From Synechococcales cyanobacterium PMM_0036 (GTDB lineage Bacteria; Cyanobacteriota; Cyanobacteriia; Elainellales; Elainellaceae): DNA of 7,536 nucleotides. Shown piece by piece: positions 1 to 4,973 of the stretch. The notes beneath the pieces are model-generated. The model saw only the letters and a program-made list of their open reading frames with translations, was not told where the DNA came from and searched no databases. Numbering within the stretch: position 1 is the first letter of the stretch; every line of letters begins with the position of its first letter. Where the stretch lies: the NCBI GenBank assembly GCA_949127645.1, contig CASBQM010000738.1, positions 1-7,536 of the forward strand. The letters run 5' to 3'. The position numbers and the translations under genes are program-made.

Positions 1-758
1 AAATTCTCCAGTTTTAAGATCTATAATGATGTAGCAGTGAAGTTGAACATGGTAAAACAGCAGGTCAAGCCGATACTCTTTGCCGCTTACCTCGATCGGA
101 TACTGACTCCCTAGAAACGCAAATCCGACTCCTAACTCTAGCAAGAAGTCTCGAATATGATCGATCAGCGCCCGTTCAAGCTGACGTTCCGATCGCTCGT
201 TATCGAGGCAGAGAAAATCAAAGTTGTAGAGAGACTTGATAATCTGCTGCACTAAATCCGACTAACTTTGGGCAGCACCTGCTCAAAGTTAGTCACCGCG
301 CTTCCTTGTCGCTGATATAGCTCACTTTCGATTTGAAGCATCAGCACATTTCGGCTCTAGCCTTGGTCAGTCGTTTGCTGGACATACCATAGCCGCTGAA
401 CGGGGTCTTTCACCTTATCGAGCAACACACAATTGTGGAACCAGGGAATTGGTGCAGCAGCTTGCTACACAATTGGTTCATCTAAATAGGCTTCGGCGAA
501 TGCCCGCATATACTTGAGATTTCGAGGGGAAAATCCTTGCATCTCTGGGAATTCCTGCTTTAAGTCTTTTGCCAAGCGATCGATCACCTTTGCACCCTAG
601 CCCTGTTGCTGCTGCCGCGTCAAAATCTCGTGTCCAATCCGCCAGTAGAGCAGCACCAGTTCTCGGTTGACGGCGATTGCAGCCCTAAGTTGAGCATCGC
701 GAATGCGCTCTTTGAGATCGCGTAGAAATGCTTCATATTCTCTACCAAGCTGATTCAC
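1..758 (-). pseudogene. Decayed YhcG/DUF1016-family PD-(D/E)xK nuclease, runs off left edge
   Basis: Translating the minus strand from a GTG at 758 (GGAAGG lies upstream as a ribosome site) gives recognisable DUF1016/YhcG blocks in order: an N-terminal helical part with AVNRELVLLYWRIG, then FSPRNLKYMRAFAEAY, LLDKVKDPVQRLWY, TNFEQVLP, YNFDFL and the C-terminal nuclease part YRLDLLFYH followed by IIIDLKTGEF at bases 1-24. Family members are restriction-like nucleases often linked to defence or mobile DNA; this role is family knowledge. The frame is broken by TAG codons at 597-599, 465-467 and 357-359, replacing expected Trp, Gln and Trp, and by a frameshift near 255-270. All three stops are one transition away from the expected codon. 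TAG is also the stop of three intact genes here, so recoding is unlikely. The 3' end lies outside the window. Family and pseudogene status are secure; activity is very unlikely. Confidence 0.88.
260..294. repeat. Near-perfect 35-nt palindrome at the frameshift of the DUF1016 pseudogene
   Basis: GACTAACTTTG (260-270) is matched by CAAAGTTAGTC (284-294). Inside them GCAG and CTGC pair around a CAC loop, with a single G/T opposition at 271/283. The stem is 16 bp with a 3-nt loop. On the coding (minus) strand the arm at 284-294 encodes the conserved TNF of the TNFEQ.LP block. The other arm lies exactly where the reading frame is lost. Confidence 0.85.
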
Positions 759-786
759 TCACTGCCTTCCTTTTCTCTATTGAGTA

Positions 787-837
787 CAGTACGTATCGAA
801 TGTTCCCTAAGCAAATCCCTAATCATTCGATGTACTG
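787..837. repeat. Hairpin with TTAGGGA repeats in its loop, over the end of the 123-aa gene
   Basis: CAGTAC-GT-ATCGAATG (787-802) is complementary to CATTCGAT-GTACTG (824-837), apart from a two-base bulge GT, giving a 14-bp stem. The 21-nt loop holds TTCCCTAA and TCCCTAA, which read on the minus strand as two TTAGGGA repeats. TGTTCCCTAAG at 801-811 is the same half-site found in the palindromes at 1209-1257 and 1603-1648, but has no partner arm here. The hairpin spans the stop codon of the 123-aa gene. No U-tract follows on either strand, so it is not a classical terminator. Confidence 0.7.
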
Positions 838-1190
838 GCTTCGATCGCAGGGGACTGTATTGCAGTTGCTGAAGGAATTGCTTTGCCAAGATAAACGCTT
901 TTTAAGCCGATCGCACCCCGCTTCGTGATACCTCGGTATCTTAGGTACTTATAGGGACCATAGGACTTGCCAGACTTGCGATCGGGAATCATCTTCAATT
1001 CGATATGTCCCGCTCCTCCTCGCACTCCGATCTCCGAGCCGTCTGGGCGTTTATCGGTAACTGCCAGCCTAACAGGTTGCTGCTGTGCCTCGATCAGCCC
1101 GGTTAGCATATCTCGCAGATCGATGAGATGCTCTGTCTCCCAGCCATGAATCTCTGCGATAAGTTGCTGAGCAGGCGTGCGCCGAGGCAT
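819..1190 (-). CDS. Small DUF6788-like protein, function unknown
   Basis: This 123-aa protein runs from ATG at 1190 to a TAG at 819. Residues 1-45 look helical. The rest carries GHIELKMI (61-68), YGPYKYLRYR (77-86) and LKSVYLGK (96-103). That pattern of Ile-Glu-x-Lys, Gly-Pro-Tyr-x-Tyr-Leu-Arg and Tyr-Leu-Gly-Lys recalls short proteins grouped as DUF6788, common in cyanobacterial accessory DNA; the family call is from memory of the signature. No catalytic motif, signal peptide or membrane segment is visible. No clear Shine-Dalgarno precedes the ATG. A 15-bp perfect inverted repeat starts 19 nt upstream and a second hairpin covers the stop codon, so the gene sits between two repeats. It is divergent from the 70-aa gene and stands just upstream of the nuclease pseudogene on the same strand. 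Function is unknown. Confidence 0.75.
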   Translation of the reverse strand: MPRRTPAQQLIAEIHGWETEHLIDLRDMLTGLIEAQQQPVRLAVTDKRPDGSEIGVRGGAGHIELKMIPDRKSGKSYGPYKYLRYRGITKRGAIGLKSVYLGKAIPSATAIQSPAIEASTSND

Positions 1191-1203
1191 TGTTTTTGGA
1201 ATG

Positions 1204-1231
1204 AGATAAACTTAGGGAACACAAATAGCAA
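1204..1231 (-). promoter_or_regulatory. Possible promoter of the 123-aa gene overlapping the hairpin
   Basis: On the minus strand TTGCTA (1231-1226) and TTATCT (1209-1204) are separated by 16 nt and lie just upstream of the ATG at 1190. The left arm of the palindrome (1209-1223) fills the spacer, so a protein bound to the repeat would block polymerase. Matches to consensus are partial; this is a weak inference. Confidence 0.25.
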
Positions 1232-1257
1232 GATAGCCTGGGTGTGTTCCCTAAGTT
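1209..1257. repeat. TTAGGGAA-family palindrome, copy 1 (15-bp perfect arms)
   Basis: AACTTAGGGAACACA (1209-1223) is the exact reverse complement of TGTGTTCCCTAAGTT (1243-1257), with a 19-nt spacer. It occupies the intergenic region between the divergent 123-aa and 70-aa genes. The core TTAGGGAA/TTCCCTAA recurs at 1603-1648 and 3504-3549, and as a half-site at 801-811. It could be a shared operator, a recombination site or a mobile palindrome. No U-tract follows it. Confidence 0.85.
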
Positions 1258-1278
1258 GATTATACCCTTAATGCTCCC

Positions 1279-1302
1279 CTATTCGTGTGTTCACTCGAAT
1301 AG
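1279..1302. promoter_or_regulatory. 24-bp palindrome upstream of the 70-aa gene
   Basis: CTATTCG (1279-1285) pairs with CGAATAG (1296-1302). Inside, GTG and CAC pair around a TT centre, with one T/T mismatch on the boundary. It ends 43 nt before the ATG of the 70-aa gene, placing it in that gene's leader or promoter, where it could act as an operator or an RNA hairpin. Its left half CCCCTATTC recurs at 1585-1593, just before the next TTAGGGAA palindrome. Confidence 0.5.
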
Positions 1303-1345
1303 CTTATCTTACTTCAGTTCAACTTGCTTGTGATACGCTTGAACT

Positions 1346-1558
1346 ATGGCAAATCTTAAACCAAGCACTGAAAATTTGATTCGGCAGAGGACAACTTGGC
1401 AACATCTGCCAACGAAATCCATTCGTGTTCCTCTGTATCTATCTGCTCAATTGATGGATATCGCTAGGCTTCTGGATGCTAGCGGTCAAGATTGCTCGAT
1501 CGAAGAATTGAGGCAACTACAAGCCAAGCTAGAGCAGGGATTAAATCAAAAAGAGTAA
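1346..1558 (+). CDS. 70-aa protein with ribbon-helix-helix-like layout
   Basis: ATG at 1346, TAA at 1556-1558. A short Thr-Lys-Ser-Ile-Arg-Val-Pro stretch (23-29) could form a beta strand. It is followed by a likely helix (32-45, LSAQLMDIARLLDA), a short turn, and a second helix from SIEELRQLQ onward (51-68). Strand-helix-helix is the order of ribbon-helix-helix DNA-binding proteins, such as small plasmid regulators and antitoxins. No toxin-like partner is seen next to it. The ATG is not preceded by a good Shine-Dalgarno. It is flanked by the TTAGGGAA palindromes at 1209-1257 and 1603-1648 and preceded by a 24-bp palindrome, so an autoregulatory DNA-binding role is attractive but is inference. 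It could also be a conserved hypothetical protein of another kind. Confidence 0.65.
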   Translation: MANLKPSTENLIRQRTTWQHLPTKSIRVPLYLSAQLMDIARLLDASGQDCSIEELRQLQAKLEQGLNQKE

Positions 1559-1852
1559 ATACACCAAGCAGCGCTTTCGTGTGCCCCTATTCATGAGTAA
1601 AAATTTAGGGAACATAAAGCTAGTTTTGAGCGTTTATGTTCCCTAAGTAAGTTTGCATCCTGGGTGGTATACGCTTGAGCGTTTTATTACAAGACCCAAT
1701 GATGGAGACTGAGCGATCGTCTAATCCAAACCTGACTAAAACTTTAGTAGGCATCCGCATAATCAAGCGTCGATTAGCCCCATCAATTACTGGTTAACAT
1801 AAAAGAGGCACCGTTTGCTGCAAACTTCAGTCTGACCCACTCAACCGACATC
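1559..1852. other. Intergenic region upstream of the P450
   Basis: No coding frame is convincing in these 294 nt. They contain the TTAGGGAA palindrome copy 2 (1603-1648) and a compact palindrome ACTAAA-AC-TTTAGT (1735-1748). A possible weak promoter for the P450 is TTAGCC (1774-1779) and TAACAT (1795-1800) with a 15-nt spacer, about 50 nt before the start codon. ATACGCTTGA at 1669-1678 repeats the bases just before the 70-aa gene (1333-1342). Confidence 0.4.
1603..1648. repeat. TTAGGGAA-family hairpin, copy 2, upstream of the P450
   Basis: TTAGGGAACATAAA (1605-1618) is perfectly complementary to TTTATGTTCCCTAA (1633-1646), with a 14-nt loop containing TAGTTTTGAG. The stem extends by a T/G wobble and one A-T pair to 1603/1648. 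On the minus strand the hairpin is followed by AAATTTTTAC, so it could resemble a terminator in that direction, although no minus-strand gene ends here. Flanks, loop and stem are all related to the copy at 3504-3549, in the same orientation. Confidence 0.85.
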
Positions 1853-3262
1853 ATGGCTGACCCTTCTACCCGATCACTGAACGGTCCTCTGAACTCTCCC
1901 TACTGGCTCCGTCGCCTCTGGGGACTGCGCTTCATCTTTCGCCCCTTTGAAACACTGGATGCTCGCGCTAAAACCTATGGCGATGACTACCAGGTCACTG
2001 CGCCAGATGCCAAACCAGCCTTAATCTACTTCAGCAGTCCTGAGGCTCTAGAAGATATCTTCACGGCTAGACCGGAACAACTGAGCGCTGGGCGAGGCAA
2101 TCAAGTGCTTCAATTCCTCTTGGGCGAGCATGGCATTGTCTTGCTCGAAGGCAAAGCCCATCAGCGCCAACGACAGCTTTTGATGCCCCCCTTTCACGGC
2201 GATCGGATGCGCTCCTATGCTCAGGTGATTCAAGAGATTACCCAGCAGGTTATGCGCCCTTGGAAAGTCGGCACCACCTTTGCGGTGCGTCCGGTGATGC
2301 AGTCGATTTCCTTACAGGTGATTCTTAAGGCGGTGTTTGGTCTCGATAGCGGACAGCGCTATGACCAGTTGCGGCAGGTTCTATGCCAAATGCTAGATGT
2401 TTTTGGTTCGCCCGTGGGTGCAATGCTGTTGTTCTATCCGTTCTTGCAGAAGGATTGGGGAGCCTGGAGTCCCTGGGGACGTTTTTTACGGCTGCGGCAA
2501 CAGGTAGATGATTTGATCTATGCCGAGATTGCCGATCGCTACACTCAACCCGACGCGGAGAGAACGGATATTCTGGCTTTGCTGATGGCAGCGCGTGATC
2601 CGGATGGGCAGCCCTTAAGCGATGTCGAATTGCGCGATGAATTGATCACGCTGCTGTTTGCGGGGCACGAGACGACAGCATCGGCTTTAGCTTGGGCGCT
2701 GTATTGGATCGCCTATTTACCAGACGTTCGCACTCGGCTATTGGCAGAAGTAGACGCACTGGATGATAAGGCTGATCTAGATCCCATGACGATCGCTCGG
2801 CTGCCCTATCTCAGCGCCATTTGTCAGGAGACTCTGCGTCTTTACCCGATCGCCATTAGCGCTTTCCCACGCATCGTTAAGCAGCCCATGACCATTGCGG
2901 GCTATGCTTTAGAGGCGGGTACGGTGATTATGCCCTCGATTTATCTAGCGCATCACCGGGCGACCGTCTATCCCGAACCGAAGCAGTTTAGACCCGAGCG
3001 ATTTTTAGAGCGCCAGTTTTCCCCTTACGAATATTTGCCATTTGGTGGGGGCGATCGGCGGTGTATTGGCTCTGCTTTTGCGCTGTTTGAGATGAAGTTG
3101 GTGTTGTTTGAGTTGGTGTCAAATATGGAGCTGACAATAGCCAACTCCCAGCCAATCCGACCAATTCGTCGCGGTCTGACAATGGCTCCATCGGATCAGC
3201 TGCGGATGCGAGTCACGGGTTTTCGACGATCGGTTTCTAGTCCATCCCTGGTTCGCCGCTAG
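1853..3262 (+). CDS. Cytochrome P450, CYP110-like
   Basis: A complete 469-aa haem-thiolate monooxygenase. Visible landmarks: the C-helix His-x-x-x-Arg at 103-107 followed by LLMPPFHGDRM; the I-helix oxygen-activation motif AGHETT (270-275); the K-helix E326-T-L-R329; FRPERF (379-384); and the haem loop F397-GGGDRR-C404-I-G406, with Cys404 as axial ligand. The ending YLPFGGG-RRCIG-AFA-EMK and HGDRM are typical of cyanobacterial CYP110 enzymes, some of which hydroxylate fatty acids or terpenes. The substrate cannot be told from sequence. No N-terminal membrane anchor or signal peptide is seen, so it should be soluble and depend on separate ferredoxin and reductase, which are not encoded here. 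The ATG at 1853 lacks a close Shine-Dalgarno; the stop is TAG. It stands alone, with no terpene synthase or other biosynthetic neighbour, between two related hairpins. Confidence 0.96.
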   Translation: MADPSTRSLNGPLNSPYWLRRLWGLRFIFRPFETLDARAKTYGDDYQVTAPDAKPALIYFSSPEALEDIFTARPEQLSAGRGNQVLQFLLGEHGIVLLEGKAHQRQRQLLMPPFHGDRMRSYAQVIQEITQQVMRPWKVGTTFAVRPVMQSISLQVILKAVFGLDSGQRYDQLRQVLCQMLDVFGSPVGAMLLFYPFLQKDWGAWSPWGRFLRLRQQVDDLIYAEIADRYTQPDAERTDILALLMAARDPDGQPLSDVELRDELITLLFAGHETTASALAWALYWIAYLPDVRTRLLAEVDALDDKADLDPMTIARLPYLSAICQETLRLYPIAISAFPRIVKQPMTIAGYALEAGTVIMPSIYLAHHRATVYPEPKQFRPERFLERQFSPYEYLPFGGGDRRCIGSAFALFEMKLVLFELVSNMELTIANSQPIRPIRRGLTMAPSDQLRMRVTGFRRSVSSPSLVRR

Positions 3263-3503
3263 ATTGGCAAGAGCCATAGTGACAGCGCCTTCATTTAGCA
3301 GCAGATGCTATTGACCAATGTATTACAATCACCTCTTCAATCGTACTACAAGAATTATGGGTAGTGAACGATCAAGCTTTTCGCCACTTGTCACATTTTG
3401 TAATCCTGTTTGTAGCCTACCCGCCAATAGCATCGCTACTACATAAAGGTGAGACTCTGTTTCTCTGAAAAAATGCCCTCGTACGGTTCTCATTTCTGAG
3501 AAA

Positions 3504-3549
3504 ATTTAGGGAATATAATAGTAATTTTGAAGTTTTGTATTCCCTAAGT
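3504..3549. repeat. TTAGGGAA-family hairpin, copy 3, downstream of the P450
   Basis: TTAGGGAATA (3506-3515) pairs with TATTCCCTAA (3538-3547). The stem continues inward through a T/G wobble and two A-T pairs, and outward through a T/G and an A-T pair. Compared with copy 2, a C-G pair has become T-A and a T-A pair has become a T/G wobble, so pairing is preserved. The loop shares the TA-TTTTGA core with copy 2, and CTAAGTAA follows both stems. Confidence 0.8.
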
Positions 3550-3597
3550 AAAAGTCATAGAATCTGCTTCTCTCAGCAAGATAGCGCTTATCACGGG

Positions 3598-3708
3598 TTA
3601 AGGATCTCTAGGTGGAGATAGTCCATCTTCCTTTTCTTGCTGCTTAATTTATTGCCGCAGTAGCCACCGTATAAATCGTATCGCTCTGTTCGGCGATATC
3701 TCAGTCAA
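3598..3708 (-). pseudogene. Possible small-peptide gene or remnant
   Basis: A minus-strand TTG at 3708, with AGAGGA about 10 nt upstream, opens a 19-codon frame reading TEISPNRAIRFIRWLLRQ. It meets TAA at 3651-3649, one transition from CAA. The frame continues after the stop as IKQQEKEDGLSPPRDP to a second TAA at 3600-3598. The Arg/Trp/Leu-rich then charged sequence looks protein-like, but it is too short to assign to a family and may be chance. Confidence 0.18.
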
Positions 3709-3797
3709 GGATAAATTTGTCCTCTACAGTTGTTCACTTGAAACTTTTTGCTCTTTTCTCCTTTTGGCGCGAAGCAGCTCGAATCTTCTCAAATAAT

Positions 3798-4973
3798 CTA
3801 GCCTAGTTCGAGTTCATTGAATCTGACTTGTGCCTCCCGCGGCTGGCTGAGAGCCTCCATAACGACCCGATTCACATACTCCAGCGCGATCTGTTTACCT
3901 TTACGTTGGCTTATCTCTTGGGCATAGTCGTGATGCAGGATGGTCAAAGTAGCCTCTTTTACAGCTTCTGCTTCAGATAGTCCGTTCTTTAATGCCCCCT
4001 CGTATACTTGCTTAGCAACAACGTGATCAGATTGTTCTGAAGTCAAGATTTGCTGCTTTGGAGCAAAATGGTCATACAGTTCCCGGTAATAGTGCCGTTT
4101 CTGCTGAGTTCGGGCTTGTTGTCGGCGATCGAAGTCTTGATAGTCTTCTAAGCTGACATCGGCAAGGAAGATATTCCAGCGTTCTGGCTTTGGAGCCAGT
4201 TGAGCCTGAACAATTAGTTTCTGGTCAGCCTTACGGGTGATCGACAGAAGCCCTGCCTCGCTGTTCCACTTCGCCCAGTAGTCTTCATTTTCTACATAGC
4301 CTTTGCCACTGTGATTAATTACTCCTGTAACGATCTTTAGCAGAAACTCTGCTCTTTGCCATTGCACATCGCCCTGCTCTGGTTTTCGAGACTGTGGTTC
4401 AATCAGCTCTTCTGACTCTCTATCCGCTTGAGTCGCAGTTCGATCGTATTCAATTTCAAGTAGGCTTTCTGCAGTAGGCTCATCTGCTGCCATTGCAGAT
4501 TCAGGAGCATCAACAAGCCGATCGTTACTCCCATCCCTTGCAGCAGCCTCCTCCGTAAATGAGGATTTTGCTTGAATTGAGTCAGCCAGTTCTGAAAACT
4601 GAAGGGTTCCTCCATCAGGTTCGATCTCTCTTGCATCTGCTTGAAGCCAGCTTCTATCTGCATTAAGAGACTCTCGAACGTTTTCCCTTCCACCTTTGAG
4701 TGAATCTGGCTCTGCTCCATTCCACCTACTCTCACTTTCAGCGCCAAAATCTCCTGATACCCCGCTGATACTTGGTCTGTGAGTTGCCTTAACGCTTCGA
4801 GAATTTCTTGTCTTGCGATCGGCTTCGAGGGTTCTGAGCCAGTGCTGGAATGCGTTAAGGGCGGATTGGTCAAGGGTGGACTGACTAGGGATGGAGCCGT
4901 GCACTGGTGTTTTGGCAACTTGCTTCGCCGGAATTGGCTTCGATGACTTGTTGGGCTTAAGATGATCGAACAT
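3798..4973 (-). CDS. 391-aa protein of unknown family in the MobF operon
   Basis: ATG at 4973 lies inside the last codons of the relaxase gene (17-bp overlap), which suggests translational coupling and one operon; the stop is TAG at 3800-3798. Residues 1-200 are rich in Ser, Glu, Asp, Arg and Ala and look disordered. Residues 204-391 look folded, with QWQRAEFLLKIV, a Tyr/Trp-rich YVENEDYWAKWN (226-237), LAPKPERWNIFLADVSLEDY (259-278), and a helical C-terminus with GLSEAEAVKEATLTILHHDY (331-350). No signal peptide, membrane helix or known catalytic motif is seen. I do not recognise the family. Position directly after the relaxase suggests a mobilisation accessory role; this is inference. The acidic N-terminal half overlaps a second well-formed reading frame (4403-4918), so part of it may be a by-product of that gene. 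A later start, for example ATG at residue 161 or GTG at 203, cannot be excluded. Confidence 0.75.
   Translation of the reverse strand: MFDHLKPNKSSKPIPAKQVAKTPVHGSIPSQSTLDQSALNAFQHWLRTLEADRKTRNSRSVKATHRPSISGVSGDFGAESESRWNGAEPDSLKGGRENVRESLNADRSWLQADAREIEPDGGTLQFSELADSIQAKSSFTEEAAARDGSNDRLVDAPESAMAADEPTAESLLEIEYDRTATQADRESEELIEPQSRKPEQGDVQWQRAEFLLKIVTGVINHSGKGYVENEDYWAKWNSEAGLLSITRKADQKLIVQAQLAPKPERWNIFLADVSLEDYQDFDRRQQARTQQKRHYYRELYDHFAPKQQILTSEQSDHVVAKQVYEGALKNGLSEAEAVKEATLTILHHDYAQEISQRKGKQIALEYVNRVVMEALSQPREAQVRFNELELG
4403..4918 (-). CDS. Nested 171-aa single-pass membrane protein, overlapping the 391-aa gene
   Basis: This frame lies +1 relative to the 391-aa gene, wholly inside its codons 19-190. 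It reads like a real protein: a Pro/Ser-rich start (8-33), a helix with IARQEILEALRQLTDQV (34-50), a helical region GKTFESLLMQIEAGFKQMQ (78-96), then FSFQNWLTQF, three arginines (122-124), a hydrophobic segment MGVTIGLLMLLNLQW (129-143), and a terminal amphipathic helix NTIELRLKRIES (157-168). One membrane span with the positive charge before it suggests a cytoplasmic N-terminus. No homologue name is recognised. The start is uncertain: the first candidate is TTG at 4918, no ATG occurs in frame upstream before a stop, and the Shine-Dalgarno is poor. Initiation by coupling or frameshifting from the 391-aa start is possible. It may serve as a membrane-linked partner of the relaxase; that is inference. 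The stop is TGA. Confidence 0.55.
   Translation of the reverse strand: MPKHQCTAPSLVSPPLTNPPLTHSSTGSEPSKPIARQEILEALRQLTDQVSAGYQEILALKVRVGGMEQSQIHSKVEGKTFESLLMQIEAGFKQMQERSNLMEEPFSFQNWLTQFKQNPHLRRRLLQGMGVTIGLLMLLNLQWQQMSLLQKAYLKLNTIELRLKRIESQKS

Larger units (their letters stand above)
3263..3797. other. Non-coding region between convergent P450 and mobilisation genes
   Basis: These 535 nt separate two converging genes and hold no convincing intact gene. Contents: GATGCTATTG (3304-3313), inverted as CAATAGCATC (3425-3434); an 11-base CGTACGGTTCT around 3480 that recalls the 3' strand of group II intron domain V but lacks its partner strand; the TTAGGGAA hairpin copy 3 (3504-3549); and a short possible minus-strand peptide remnant at 3598-3708. 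No classical U-tract terminator for the P450 is evident. The hairpin at 3504-3549, read on the minus strand, is followed by AAATTTTCTC and might terminate the mobilisation operon. Confidence 0.45.

Noticed and set aside
728..928. A 66-codon plus-strand open frame
   Set aside because: It straddles the start of the DUF1016 pseudogene, a hairpin and the end of the 123-aa gene on the opposite strand. Its sequence has no domain-like features.
1605..1646. TTAGGGAA hairpins as integron attC sites
   Set aside because: The cores do not fit the RYYYAAC and GTTRRRY consensus, stems are perfect rather than bulged, and no integron integrase is in the window.
1605..1646. TTAGGGAA hairpins as ordinary rho-independent terminators
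   Set aside because: Stems are AT-rich and no U-tract follows on the plus strand. Copy 1 lies upstream of two divergent genes, where a terminator makes little sense.
1333..1684. Short direct repeats ATACGCTTGA (1333, 1669) and TTGAGCGTTT (1626, 1675)
   Set aside because: They have no constant spacing to the genes or hairpins and are short enough to be chance. They are noted only in the intergenic description.
3304..3434. 10-bp inverted repeat GATGCTATTG/CAATAGCATC around 110 nt
   Set aside because: No transposase, target duplication or further similarity marks it as a small mobile element.
3460..3500. CGTACGGTTCT resembles the 3' strand of group II intron domain V
   Set aside because: The complementary GAGCCGTA strand, the bulge and domain VI are absent upstream and downstream. 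An 11-base match alone is not enough.
1227..3585. Shared 11-mer AGCAAGATAGC at 1227-1237 and 3575-3585
   Set aside because: Several matching 11-mers are expected by chance in a window of this size and nothing around them is similar.
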